64,000 nt of DNA from CAIXQW01 sp046049675 (GCA_046049675.1 JBJORA010000010.1:11100-75099), one strand, 5' to 3'. Numbered from the stretch's first letter, positions 51,013-59,610 are shown. Numbers and translations are program-made. Notes: generated from the sequence alone by a model not told the origin.

Positions 51013-51648
51013 TTATTGCTTTGCATAAAGTCGCTGCACACTTTCGGCTAGTGGCGGCTGTGTGCCGAACTTGGTATCTTGTAGTGGTGGCTGCAAGCTT
51101 GTTGTGTATGGTATTACGCCACTCCAAATTTCATTGCTTAGTAGTTCGTCGCCTACAGGTGGGCCAGTACGTACTTTACAACCTACGCGTTCTATTTGAA
51201 CTTTGATGACCATTGTTGCATCAAATTGATTGGGTGTTCCTACGGGGACTTCTTGCCAACGGCCTGGTAGAATATGATTGGTGAAAACTTCTAGTCCATG
51301 CATACGCTCTGCTTTGTCGGTAACAAGTTGTGGTGTGCCGTGTATAACCACACTGCGGTAATTGACACCAGTATCAAAAAGACTTCGCGCTAGTACTAGA
51401 CCATCCAAGTGAGTAACAGATATGCATGCTGTGCCAGATGCTAAAATGGCATTAAGCATAAAATTCTTGGTAGAGCCATGCAAGTAGAGCGTATCACCAT
51501 CGCGCCCAAACGCCGTAGGTATGCACATAGGCTGGCCGTGATGTACAAAAGACACATGACACAAATAGCCTGCATCTAAAATATCGAATACTATTTGTTC
51601 GTCTTCAATTGCGCGTTTATTGCCACGAACTACTTTATTGAATTCCAT
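51013..51648 (-). CDS. Pyridoxamine 5'-phosphate oxidase-family protein (NimA/PPOX-like)
   Basis: 211 residues, split-barrel flavin-binding fold. N-terminal VVRGNKRAIEDEQIVFDILDAGYLCHVSFVHHGQPMCIPTAF and HGSTKNFML with SVTHLDGLVLARS are the pattern of the NimA-like PPOX group (5-nitroimidazole reductases and relatives), with His in LHGSTK as in NimA. The substrate cannot be assigned. Divergent from the Nramp-Usp gene with an 89-bp shared region that holds the palindromic operator. Confidence 0.87.
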   Translation of the reverse strand: MEFNKVVRGNKRAIEDEQIVFDILDAGYLCHVSFVHHGQPMCIPTAFGRDGDTLYLHGSTKNFMLNAILASGTACISVTHLDGLVLARSLFDTGVNYRSVVIHGTPQLVTDKAERMHGLEVFTNHILPGRWQEVPVGTPNQFDATMVIKVQIERVGCKVRTGPPVGDELLSNEIWSGVIPYTTSLQPPLQDTKFGTQPPLAESVQRLYAKQ

Positions 51649-51692
51649 CGCTTGTAAAGTTGCAGGATTTGGGTGAAAATTAAAAAGTTGTA

Positions 51693-51718
51693 AAAATGTT
51701 AGACTAATCTAACATTTT
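51693..51718. promoter_or_regulatory. Palindromic operator upstream of the Nramp-Usp gene (MntR/DtxR-like)
   Basis: Arms AAAATGTTAGA (51693-51703) and TCTAACATTTT (51708-51718) are perfect inverted repeats separated by CTAA. The core TTAGA-n4-TCTAA resembles DtxR/MntR-family boxes (TTAGG/TTAGA ... CTAA). It ends 5 bp before the -7 box of the transporter and lies in the shared region with the divergent PPOX gene, so a bound repressor would block the transporter promoter. Metal-dependent regulation is inferred from the downstream gene. Confidence 0.75.
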
Positions 51719-51722
51719 GTGT

Positions 51723-51730
51723 TAGCTTTG
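51723..51730 (+). promoter_or_regulatory. -7 box of the Nramp-Usp gene
   Basis: TAGCTTTG, 7 nt before the ATG at 51738 and 5 bp after the palindrome. Transcription would start at or just before the start codon. Confidence 0.55.
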
Positions 51731-51737
51731 TCAAACA

Positions 51738-53624
51738 ATGTTAACCGAGCATAGTCATAGTGATGTTAGTCTAAGCGATGTGCACGCTAGCGTAGAAACA
51801 GAAACCAAGCAAGGTTGGTGGAAGCGTATTCTTGCTTTTTTCGGCCCTGCCTATCTAGTTAGTGTTGGTTATATGGACCCGGGCAATTGGGCTACTGACT
51901 TAGAAGGTGGCGCAAAGTTTGGTTACTCGCTACTTTGGATTTTACTCATGAGCAATATAATGGCTGTGGTTTTACAGACTTTATGTGCAAGACTCGGTAT
52001 TGTTTATAAGCGCGATTTAGCCCAAGCCAACAGAGATACCTATCCTGCAATTATAAATGTGCCACTTTATATATTGGCTGAGGTTGCCATTGCAGCTTGC
52101 GAACTTGCAGAAGTATTAGGCATGGCAATTGGTTTAAAGCTATTGACTGGTATACCACTATTGTGGGCTGTCGCCATTACAGCCGTTGATACTTTTTTGC
52201 TGTTGCTCTTACAACGCTACGGCATTAGAAAAGTAGAAGCTTTCATTATTAGCTTAGTCACGATTATTTTTTGCTGCTTCGCTGTACAAATATTTTTAGT
52301 GAAGCCAAACATCGGTGATGTTGCCAAAGGGTTTATACCAACACCACTCAACAAAGAAGCACTCTATATTGCTATTGGCATTATTGGTGCAACGGTTATG
52401 CCACATAATTTGTATTTGCATAGTGCCCTTGTACAAACGCGCAAAACTGGTAATACTGTTGATGCCATTAAGCGAAGTCTTCGATATAATTTTTGGGACA
52501 CTACTGTTGCACTTAATTTGGCTTTGTTTGTCAATGCTGCGATTCTAATTTTAAGTGCCACAACCTTTCATGGTACCGCCAATCAAAATGTGGCTAGTAT
52601 AGAAGAAGCTCACAGTTTACTGGCACCGCTTGTAGGAAGTTTGTCGCCTACCCTTTTTGCGATTGCGCTTATTGCTGCGGGTCAAAGTAGTACAATTACA
52701 GGAACGCTTGCAGGGCAAATTGTAATGGAAGGCTATTTGCAAATTAGAATTAATCCATGGTTACGTCGGCTGATCACACGTTTAGTAGCTATTGTGCCAG
52801 CTATCATTACCATCATCGTTTCAGGTGAAACTCAAGTAACTAACCTGCTTGTATTTAGCCAAGTTATACTTAGTATTCAATTGCCATTTGCAGTAATACC
52901 ACTTATTGTTTTTGTAAGCGATAAACGCAAAATGGGTGCTTTCGCCATTAAGAAACCACTACTTATTTTAGCTTCATTAATTGCTAGTATCATTTTGTAT
53001 CTCAACTGCAAACTAATTATTTCTAAAAGTATAGAATTGCTAAGCTCAGATATGCATTTTGCGTTGAAGGTACTTGTTGGCATTGGCCTATGTCTGTTTG
53101 CGGTGTTGGTAGTGGCAATTATTGCCTTGCCCTTCATTCGCAGAAGCGTACAAAAGCGAAATATACATGGTCAAGCTGCAGCTATTACTTTACAAGAAGT
53201 TAAACGTCCTAACATCATTGCAATGGCTTTAGATTTTAGTGAGGTAGATAGTGCTGTAATTAGTAATGCCATTGCGCAAGGCGGACAAAAAGCAAGTTAT
53301 TTGCTTATACATGTTGTAGAAAGTGCTAGTGCAAAAATTTTGGGAGAATCGATTAGTGATAGCGAGACCGATGCCGACACCCAGCAGTTACAGGCTTATG
53401 TTACACAATTGCGTGAAAAGGGCTTTGAAGCAAAGGCGGTGCTAGGCTTTAGAAATAGAGCAAAGGAAATCGCAAGACTTGCTATAGATAATAAAGCTGA
53501 TATGCTCATTATTGGTGCACATGGGCATAGAGGCATGTTGGATGTGATATATGGAGAAACTATAAACCAAGTAAGACACTTACTTAAAGTGCCAGTGCTC
53601 GTTGTAAAAAATACTGCAGACTAA
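51738..53624 (+). CDS. Nramp-family Mn2+/Fe2+ transporter fused to a UspA domain
   Basis: 628 residues. Nramp part (about 25-475, some 11 helices): helix 1 has DPGNWATD (Asp47, Asn50), helix 6 has Met221-Pro-His-Asn, the metal-binding set (Asp, Asn, Met) of manganese/iron importers, and GQSSTITGTLAGQIVMEG is also conserved. From residue 489 a universal stress protein domain follows (KRPNIIAMALDFSEVD ... MLIIGAHGHRG), with the nucleotide loop G-2x-G-9x-G at 593-606, where the next residue is Glu instead of Ser/Thr. The start at 51738 is the only ATG before helix 1. The 3' end overlaps convergent bshC by 4 bp. MntH is normally about 410-450 residues, so the fusion is the notable point. Confidence 0.93.
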   Translation: MLTEHSHSDVSLSDVHASVETETKQGWWKRILAFFGPAYLVSVGYMDPGNWATDLEGGAKFGYSLLWILLMSNIMAVVLQTLCARLGIVYKRDLAQANRDTYPAIINVPLYILAEVAIAACELAEVLGMAIGLKLLTGIPLLWAVAITAVDTFLLLLLQRYGIRKVEAFIISLVTIIFCCFAVQIFLVKPNIGDVAKGFIPTPLNKEALYIAIGIIGATVMPHNLYLHSALVQTRKTGNTVDAIKRSLRYNFWDTTVALNLALFVNAAILILSATTFHGTANQNVASIEEAHSLLAPLVGSLSPTLFAIALIAAGQSSTITGTLAGQIVMEGYLQIRINPWLRRLITRLVAIVPAIITIIVSGETQVTNLLVFSQVILSIQLPFAVIPLIVFVSDKRKMGAFAIKKPLLILASLIASIILYLNCKLIISKSIELLSSDMHFALKVLVGIGLCLFAVLVVAIIALPFIRRSVQKRNIHGQAAAITLQEVKRPNIIAMALDFSEVDSAVISNAIAQGGQKASYLLIHVVESASAKILGESISDSETDADTQQLQAYVTQLREKGFEAKAVLGFRNRAKEIARLAIDNKADMLIIGAHGHRGMLDVIYGETINQVRHLLKVPVLVVKNTAD

Positions 53625-55222
53625 GCTTCGTAGTGCAATAAAGCAAACTCGTCGCCGTACGGTTTGCAGTACTTTACAATAGCTTCTACAAATTTACTTG
53701 CACCCCACTCATTGTAGAAGTCGATAAACACTTCTGCCCTCTCTTGCAGTGTCCCTTGCTTAAAATAGCTTTGATAAAGTTTATCTAATTGCGCAGCGAA
53801 GTCATGGTCTTTGCGTTTTAACTGGCTGATAAATTTAGTTTGTAAACGTGCATGCACTTTTAAGAGACGTGCCTCGTGTGCTGCAATGCTTTGCTGCAAA
53901 GGAATATTGTTGGTGTCGGCTAGTAAAAGGTATTGTTCTGCTAGCTTATGCCATTGTGCTTCTAAATCTTGCAACGTATTAGTAAGCTGGTGCTGCTTTG
54001 CACGTTCTAGTAGCAAATGCTCTGGTGATTCAAAAAGCTGATTATCGCTTAAGCCTAATTTTACTTGCAGTGCCTTCATGCTAGTATTCTGTAGAGCAAA
54101 ACTCTGCCTGAGTACGAGCATCGGAAATTGAACTTTAAAATAGTCAAATACTAACTTTTGCTGCAACCAATAAGCCACTTCTCCACCACCACCAATGAAA
54201 GCAATATTCGGCAAGATAGATTCTTGATACAAGGGTCTAAGTAGTACGTTGGTGCTAAATTTTTCGGGAGCTTCTTTTAGCGTTTGCAATAAGGCCTCTT
54301 GCGAAAAAATTATTGAGGTATCAAGTATATGCCACGAATCGTTCACCTTTTCTATTCGGTGGCGCTTATTGTTTTCTATATAGAACAGGTTGATGCTTCT
54401 ACCACTTGCTTGTGGTTCGTAACCCAAGTTTTGTAAAGTGATATTTTGCTTTTCAACAAGTGGCATAGAAATCCCATGCAATAGTTCTTGTTCAAAGACT
54501 TCAGAAAAGCTTCTTTTGAAAGCAATATCGTTAGGGTCTATAACGACTAAGCCATAGGTGCCAAACAATGAATTGACAATAAACCTTGTAGCATCTGCAA
54601 GAGTGGCTTGCGTGGTATATGCTTCTTCAAATATTGCAATGATGCTTTCTTCGCTTACTGTGCTATTTACAAGTTGCTTTAATTGTTGTAACAACTTCAA
54701 GATTTCGGTGGTGCTGATATTGCCAACACATTGCTGCTCGTTTACATCCCACGTATATTTTTGATCTCTAAAATTAAAAGTGCCAACTTCATCTGCATCT
54801 GAGTCTTCAGTGCCCATGTAAAATACAGGTACAAAATGCTGTTGCTGGAAATCGTTTTGCAACTGCCTAGCTAAGCTAATCGTATGCGCAATTTTGTAAA
54901 TAAAATAAAGCGTGCCTGTAAAAATTAAAGGCTGGTGCGCTGTGCAAATCGTAAATGTATTCTCATCAGCAAGTTTGCTAATATTCTTAGAAACTTCATC
55001 GCTAACTACTAACTTGCCATACTGTAATTGTAACTGCGATACAAGTGTTTGTCTTAATTCGGTACTGAAGTTCTTTTGTTGAATTGCCTGAGCAATACCT
55101 GCTTTATCTGCACTATAGCTGTACAAATTATGCGTTGACAAAGCGCCATCTAAATAGTGCAAAATAATTTTACTAAAACTATTGGTTGCACTATGTGGCA
55201 AGTATCTACAATTATACGGCAT
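53621..55222 (-). CDS. bshC: Bacillithiol biosynthesis cysteine-adding enzyme BshC
   Basis: 533 residues, normal length. Family signatures: the Rossmann-like core with TICTAHQPLIFTGTLYFIYKIAHTI, VPVFYMGTEDSDADEVGTFNF, VVIDPNDIAFKRSF, RPLYQESILPNIAFIGGGGEVAYWLQ, and a C-terminal coiled coil (about 390-500). It adds cysteine to glucosaminyl-malate to complete bacillithiol; BshA and BshB must be elsewhere. A TAGATTTG box lies 10 nt before the ATG. The 3' end overlaps the Nramp-Usp gene by 4 bp. Confidence 0.95.
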   Translation of the reverse strand: MPYNCRYLPHSATNSFSKIILHYLDGALSTHNLYSYSADKAGIAQAIQQKNFSTELRQTLVSQLQLQYGKLVVSDEVSKNISKLADENTFTICTAHQPLIFTGTLYFIYKIAHTISLARQLQNDFQQQHFVPVFYMGTEDSDADEVGTFNFRDQKYTWDVNEQQCVGNISTTEILKLLQQLKQLVNSTVSEESIIAIFEEAYTTQATLADATRFIVNSLFGTYGLVVIDPNDIAFKRSFSEVFEQELLHGISMPLVEKQNITLQNLGYEPQASGRSINLFYIENNKRHRIEKVNDSWHILDTSIIFSQEALLQTLKEAPEKFSTNVLLRPLYQESILPNIAFIGGGGEVAYWLQQKLVFDYFKVQFPMLVLRQSFALQNTSMKALQVKLGLSDNQLFESPEHLLLERAKQHQLTNTLQDLEAQWHKLAEQYLLLADTNNIPLQQSIAAHEARLLKVHARLQTKFISQLKRKDHDFAAQLDKLYQSYFKQGTLQERAEVFIDFYNEWGASKFVEAIVKYCKPYGDEFALLHYEA

Positions 55223-55269
55223 GCGTGGCTTGCAAATCTACGTTTGAAATATCTAGCAGTATCAATTAA

Positions 55270-55773
55270 TTAGCGATATCTGTCGCGTTCTGCTTTACTG
55301 AGCCTACGCCAATCGTGCGGGTCTATTGGTTTTGGTGCAGCCCACAAACCTAAGCGTGCAGATTTAGCTTTTGCCATTGCAGACGCGTATGCTGCATTGT
55401 TGGCTGCGTAATATTTCCATGCATAGCCTTTTTGAATCATAGCCAAACAAACATCTGTACCGGCGCAAAAAACAGTGCCTAGATATCGCTTGTTCCTATC
55501 TTGCGATTGCCACTGTACTTGCACTTGCTTGCCAAATACCAATGCGCTCATTACTTTCTTGGCAACATTGCCATACGGCTGTCCTTTTTCTGGTGCATCA
55601 ATATCTGCTAAACGTATTCGGTAAGTTACTTTATTCTGTAGCACGTCTATAGTATCGCCGTCTACAATGCCGATTACCTTCCCGTCAATAGTATTAATAC
55701 ATGCAGCTATACTATTAGCCAAATATGGCATCGCACATAAGGCGACTGTGATAAACAGCTTTGCTAAATTCAT
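55270..55773 (-). CDS. Exported thermonuclease-family nuclease (SNase-like)
   Basis: 167 residues with an N-terminal signal-like stretch (1-24). The OB-fold SNase domain keeps the catalytic set: Arg54, Asp59 and Glu62 (RIRLADIDAPEKGQPYG) and a basic residue near Arg96 (DRNKRYLGTV). Ends with WRRLSKAERDRYR. Degrades nucleic acid outside the cytoplasm. It follows pgk by 20 bp on the same strand and has no good promoter, so it may be read through from pgk. Confidence 0.9.
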   Translation of the reverse strand: MNLAKLFITVALCAMPYLANSIAACINTIDGKVIGIVDGDTIDVLQNKVTYRIRLADIDAPEKGQPYGNVAKKVMSALVFGKQVQVQWQSQDRNKRYLGTVFCAGTDVCLAMIQKGYAWKYYAANNAAYASAMAKAKSARLGLWAAPKPIDPHDWRRLSKAERDRYR

Positions 55774-55793
55774 AATTAAATAAACCGAACTAC

Positions 55794-56987
55794 TTATGCA
55801 ATCGCAGCAATACCAGGCAAAGTTTTACCTTCAAAAAATTCTAGCATTGCGCCTCCTCCAGTACTTACATAGCTAAGTTTTTCGTCTAGGTTGTACTTGT
55901 TTACAGCAGCCACACTGTCGCCACCACCAACTAAACTAAACGCGCCATTGCTTGTAGCTTGTACAACGGCCATGGCAACTTCTTTAGTGCCGTTTTGGAA
56001 AGCCTCCATTTCAAATACACCCATAGGGCCATTCCACAAAATGGTTTTGCTAGTTTTTACAACATCGCAAAATGCGGCTACACTTGCAGGTCCAATATCT
56101 AAGCCCATCCATGGTTCTGGAATATTATCGTTGCTAACAATTTGAGTTGCTGCATCGTTAGAAAATTTATCAGCAATAACGCTATCACTTGGCAAGTGAA
56201 TTGTAACGCCTTTAGCATTGGCTTTGTCAAGCAGACTTAGAGCTAGGTCTAGTTTATCGTGCTCACATAAGCTTGCGCCGATGTTTTTGCCTTGCGCTTT
56301 CAAGAATGTATAAGCCATTCCACCACCAATAATCAAGTGGTTAGCTTTTTCTAAAAGGTTTTCGATAATCAAAATTTTATCACTAACCTTAGCGCCACCT
56401 AAAATAGCCGTGAACGGTCGCTCGCTATTGTGCAGTACTTTAGTGGCATTCAATACTTCTGCATCCATTAGCATACCAAACATGCGATTGTCTGCATCAA
56501 AGTATTGTGCAATTACAGCCGTACTAGCATGTGCACGATGCGCTGTACCAAAGGCGTCGTTTACATATACATCCCCTAGAGCGGCAAGTTTCTTTGCAAA
56601 ATCTGCATCGCCTTTCTCTTCCTCTTTATAGAAGCGTACATTTTCCAATAACAATACTTCTCCAGCACCAAGATTTGCTGCGTCTTTAATCGCTTCTTCG
56701 CCAATACAATCACTCGCAAACTTTACAGTAGCACCTTTTAGTAGTTTAATCAAATGAAAAAGTAAATGCTTTAGTGAGTACTTTTCGCTTGGACCATCTT
56801 TTGGGCGGCCAAAGTGGCTCATAAGAATTACACTACCACCATCTGCTAGTATTTTATTAATAGTTGGTAGCGCAGCACGCATGCGGGTATCGTCTGTAAT
56901 CTTAGATTGCTCGTCTAAAGGAACGTTGAAGTCTACGCGAACTAGCGCCTTTTTGCCTGCAAAGTTGTATGAAGAAATATTTGCCAT
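55794..56987 (-). CDS. pgk: Phosphoglycerate kinase
   Basis: 397 residues. Signatures KKALVRVDFNVPLDE, MSHFGRPKDG, VLLENVRFYKEEE, ILGGAKVSDK and the nucleotide motif LVGGGDSVAAVNK. Converts 1,3-bisphosphoglycerate to 3-phosphoglycerate. It follows gapA but is separated from it by a terminator hairpin; TTG-N20-TACATTTA within and after that hairpin may be its own promoter. Confidence 0.98.
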   Translation of the reverse strand: MANISSYNFAGKKALVRVDFNVPLDEQSKITDDTRMRAALPTINKILADGGSVILMSHFGRPKDGPSEKYSLKHLLFHLIKLLKGATVKFASDCIGEEAIKDAANLGAGEVLLLENVRFYKEEEKGDADFAKKLAALGDVYVNDAFGTAHRAHASTAVIAQYFDADNRMFGMLMDAEVLNATKVLHNSERPFTAILGGAKVSDKILIIENLLEKANHLIIGGGMAYTFLKAQGKNIGASLCEHDKLDLALSLLDKANAKGVTIHLPSDSVIADKFSNDAATQIVSNDNIPEPWMGLDIGPASVAAFCDVVKTSKTILWNGPMGVFEMEAFQNGTKEVAMAVVQATSNGAFSLVGGGDSVAAVNKYNLDEKLSYVSTGGGAMLEFFEGKTLPGIAAIA

Positions 56988-57009
56988 AATTTTTATGTGT
57001 GTAAATGTA

Positions 57010-57042
57010 AAAAGGATAGTTGCTATCTACAACTACCCTTTT
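57010..57042 (-). terminator. Terminator after gapA
   Basis: Minus-strand AAAAGGGTAGTTG - 7 nt - CAACTATCCTTTT, a 13-bp stem (plus arms 57030-57042 and 57010-57022), followed by TTACATTTAC, so the T-run is mostly inside the stem. It separates gapA from pgk, perhaps partially. Confidence 0.75.
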
Positions 57043-57064
57043 GAAAATATTTTTTTGTTTGTGC

Positions 57065-58075
57065 TTATGCCATTTTACCAGCGAAGTAAGCTAGTGTGCG
57101 CACTAATTGACTTACATAACTGTTTTCGTTGTCGTACCAAGCTACAGTTTTTACCATTTGCTTGTCGCCAACTGTTTGAACTTTAGTTTGTGTGCCATCA
57201 AATAAGCTACCAAAAGTTGTACCAATCACATCAGTGCTTACGATTTCATCTTCTGTATAGCCAAAACTTTCGTTTGCAGCGGCTTTCATTGCTGCGTTTA
57301 CCTCTTCTGCTGTAACGCTTTTGCCAAGAATAGTTGTTAGCTCAGTTAAGCTACCTGTGATTGTTGGTACGCGTTGTGCACCGCCATCTAATTTGCCTTT
57401 TAATTCAGGTAATACTAAACCAATTGCTTTTGCTGCACCAGTACTATTTGGTACAATATTAGCAGCAGCTGCACGTCCACGACGAAGATCGTTCTTTGCA
57501 TGCGGCGCGTCTAATGTGTTTTGATCGTTTGTATATGCGTGGATGGTAGTCATAAACCCAACTTCAATACCGAAGCTATCATTAAGTACTTTAGCCATTG
57601 GCGCAAGGCAGTTTGTTGTACAACTAGCACAACTAATCACTGTTTCGCTACCATCTAGTATCTCGTGGTTTACGTTAAACACAACTGTCTTCAAATCGCC
57701 AGTTGCTGGTGCACTTATTACCACACGTTTTGCGCCTGCTGTAAGGTGAGCAGCAGCTTTGTCTTTATCTGTAAAGAAACCTGTACACTCTAGTACAACA
57801 TCTACATCGTGGCTGCCCCAAGGGATTTGTGCGGGATCTTTTTGTGCATATACCTTTACTTCATGACCATTTACTGTAATGCCATCGGCTGTGCTACTTA
57901 CATTTTCGTTGAAGCGGCCTTGTGCGCTATCGTACTTAAGCAAATGTGCTAGTGTAGCTGGCGAAGTAAGATCGTTGATAGCAACTACATCTACACCTTG
58001 CATGTTATAGATTTGACGAAAAACCAAACGGCCAATGCGGCCGAAGCCATTGATGGCAACTTTAATTGAACTCAT
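57065..58075 (-). CDS. gapA: Glyceraldehyde-3-phosphate dehydrogenase, type I
   Basis: 336 residues from the ATG at 58075 (MSSIKVAINGFGRIGRLVF); an in-frame ATG 11 codons upstream lies in the leader. Catalytic Cys152 in SCASCTTNCLAP. NAD-binding GFGRIGR and INDL with Asp35, which favours NAD. WYDNENSYVSQLVR at the end is intact. Its -7 box TACCTTTG is at 58113-58106. A glycolytic pair with pgk. Confidence 0.98.
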   Translation of the reverse strand: MSSIKVAINGFGRIGRLVFRQIYNMQGVDVVAINDLTSPATLAHLLKYDSAQGRFNENVSSTADGITVNGHEVKVYAQKDPAQIPWGSHDVDVVLECTGFFTDKDKAAAHLTAGAKRVVISAPATGDLKTVVFNVNHEILDGSETVISCASCTTNCLAPMAKVLNDSFGIEVGFMTTIHAYTNDQNTLDAPHAKNDLRRGRAAAANIVPNSTGAAKAIGLVLPELKGKLDGGAQRVPTITGSLTELTTILGKSVTAEEVNAAMKAAANESFGYTEDEIVSTDVIGTTFGSLFDGTQTKVQTVGDKQMVKTVAWYDNENSYVSQLVRTLAYFAGKMA

Positions 58076-58226
58076 AAATAAAGAATATCTTATTGAATTA
58101 GGTCGCAAAGGTAAGATTTAGCCAAAGCATACTTGTATGAATTTTAGTAGCAAGTTGTGCACTTTATGTGTGGTAGAACATGCGGGGCTATAAAACACAA
58201 AAGCCTCAACATTTATTGAGGCTTTG

Positions 58227-58300
58227 CGGTCTGGACGGGACTCGAACCCGCGACCTCCGCCGTGACAGGGCGGCATTCTAACCAACTGAACTACCAGACC
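58227..58300 (-). tRNA. tRNA-Asp (GTC)
   Basis: 74 nt on the minus strand. Acceptor GGTCTGG/CCAGACC, discriminator G. The anticodon stem-loop CGCCCTGTCACGGCG gives GTC, and the T loop is TTCGAGT. No CCA encoded. 13 bp after tRNA-Glu, which shares its promoter. Confidence 0.97.
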
Positions 58301-58313
58301 ACTATGCTTTTCG

Positions 58314-58385
58314 TACCATGTACGGGATTCGAACCCGTATCCCCACCGTGAAAGGGTGGTGTCCTAACCCTTAGACGAACACGGC
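58314..58385 (-). tRNA. tRNA-Glu (TTC)
   Basis: 72 nt on the minus strand. The anticodon loop CCTTTCA gives TTC, with stem CCACC/GGTGG. T arm ACGGG-TTCGAAT-CCCGT. Acceptor GCCGTGT/ACATGGT contains G-U pairs at 1-72 and 4-69. CCA is not encoded. First gene of the Glu-Asp pair. Confidence 0.95.
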
Positions 58386-58409
58386 ATAGTGTGTTTTCGT
58401 TTGGGAGTG

Positions 58410-58440
58410 CAAAGGTACAAGGAAAATATTATTCTGCAAA
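58410..58440 (-). promoter_or_regulatory. Promoter of the tRNA-Glu/tRNA-Asp unit
   Basis: Minus-strand TTTG (58440-58437), 19 bp, TACCTTTG (58417-58410), an exact consensus match, 24 bp upstream of the mature tRNA-Glu 5' end. Confidence 0.85.
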
Positions 58441-58579
58441 TATTTTTCCTTAGTAAATGCGTGAGAATTGTTGATTAGCGCAAAGGCAAGCCAAAATCTG
58501 ATGTTTTCCTTCTTTATGCAGAAGAAATCATGATCAATTTATTCCTCGGACTTATGCCGTAAATGTCTTATTGCAGGCA

Positions 58580-58621
58580 TAAAAAAAGCCAAGCACCGTT
58601 CCCCTACTGCGTGCTTGGCTT
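58580..58621 (-). terminator. Rho-independent terminator after the 58.6-kb gene
   Basis: Minus-strand AAGCCAAGCAC - 14 nt - GTGCTTGGCTT (11-bp perfect stem; plus arms 58611-58621 and 58586-58596), followed by TTTTT. The remainder of 58441-58580 has nothing recognisable. Confidence 0.92.
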
Positions 58622-58645
58622 AACCATCGTGGATGGTTTTGCGGA

Positions 58646-59524
58646 TCAAATCGCTTCAATGAGCCACTCGCGTTGCACCAATCCTTCTACACTCAATCGC
58701 GCATAAACGCCTTCTCCCTCCTTTAGTGCTGGTACAACAAGTCCCATTAATTGTAAGTTCTTTTCGCCAACACCCATCGTTGTGTAACTTATTGTGCGAA
58801 TAAATGTGCCATCGTAGTCGTACAATGCAATTTCAAATTTTTTATCGGCGATATTGGCTAAAAAGTAATTGCCATTTATGCCCAATGCCGTCGTTGCACC
58901 TGCCTTTACTTTACGATAGCTAGGGTCGTTTTTATCTTCAAATGCAATAAACGAATTATCGTCGCACTCAAGACGAAGATACCGCGCTTGTAGACTTCTA
59001 AATGCACGCACAACTTCCCTATTATAGCCAACAATGGTGGATGGGTGTTCTTTATTAACTGCACACCACAGCGCCTTTTGCGCTGTATAGTCTTGGATGT
59101 TTAGTGAGTCAATAAGCTGTGCCATTTTTGGCGTCAATTCATTGCCACCCCATTGGCGTACTAAATACACTGATTCGAATTTTGGCGCTGCTCTGCCAGG
59201 GCTTACGCACATGGCATACATCTTGGTACTAACGTGTTGTAGTCCATTAAAAATGAGTTGGGACCTGCGTGTAAGCATTAGGTTTTGATGTTGTCCGTCC
59301 GAGCATTCTAAGAAAGTTCCAGCATCCACTAAAACAGTTACGGTATCTTCTGTAAGGCTATAGAATTCGGCTTTCAAGCATTTGCCAAGGTGACCACCAT
59401 TTGCTGTAAAATCTACCTTAATTAAGTCCTGTCTAATTGCATCAGAAAGACTAATGCTAAATTCGGCGGCAGCAATGTTTTGCGCATAGCAAAGCACTGC
59501 AATAAATACAATAATTTTGTTCAT
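58646..59524 (-). CDS. Exported protein of unknown function
   Basis: 292 residues with a signal peptide (about 1-19, ending NIAAA). The mature part alternates strands (FSISLSDAIRQDLIKVDFTANGG, LKAEFYSLTEDTVTVLVDAGTFLE) and carries several cysteines. The C-terminal ~80 residues (YFLANIADKKFEIALYDYDGTFIRTISYTTMGVGEKNLQLMGL) look like a beta-sandwich, but lack a T9SS sorting motif. I do not recognise the family. It is 86 bp downstream of the SprB-repeat gene, same strand, and ends at a strong terminator; a functional link to the giant protein is possible but unproven. Confidence 0.65.
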   Translation of the reverse strand: MNKIIVFIAVLCYAQNIAAAEFSISLSDAIRQDLIKVDFTANGGHLGKCLKAEFYSLTEDTVTVLVDAGTFLECSDGQHQNLMLTRRSQLIFNGLQHVSTKMYAMCVSPGRAAPKFESVYLVRQWGGNELTPKMAQLIDSLNIQDYTAQKALWCAVNKEHPSTIVGYNREVVRAFRSLQARYLRLECDDNSFIAFEDKNDPSYRKVKAGATTALGINGNYFLANIADKKFEIALYDYDGTFIRTISYTTMGVGEKNLQLMGLVVPALKEGEGVYARLSVEGLVQREWLIEAI

Positions 59525-59610
59525 AATCTTTTTTGCTTTGTTCCACGTGTATAACGCAGCACGACAAAAAAAGATTGTGAAGTTTATCTCAAAAAAATGC
59601 TAATGCTCCT

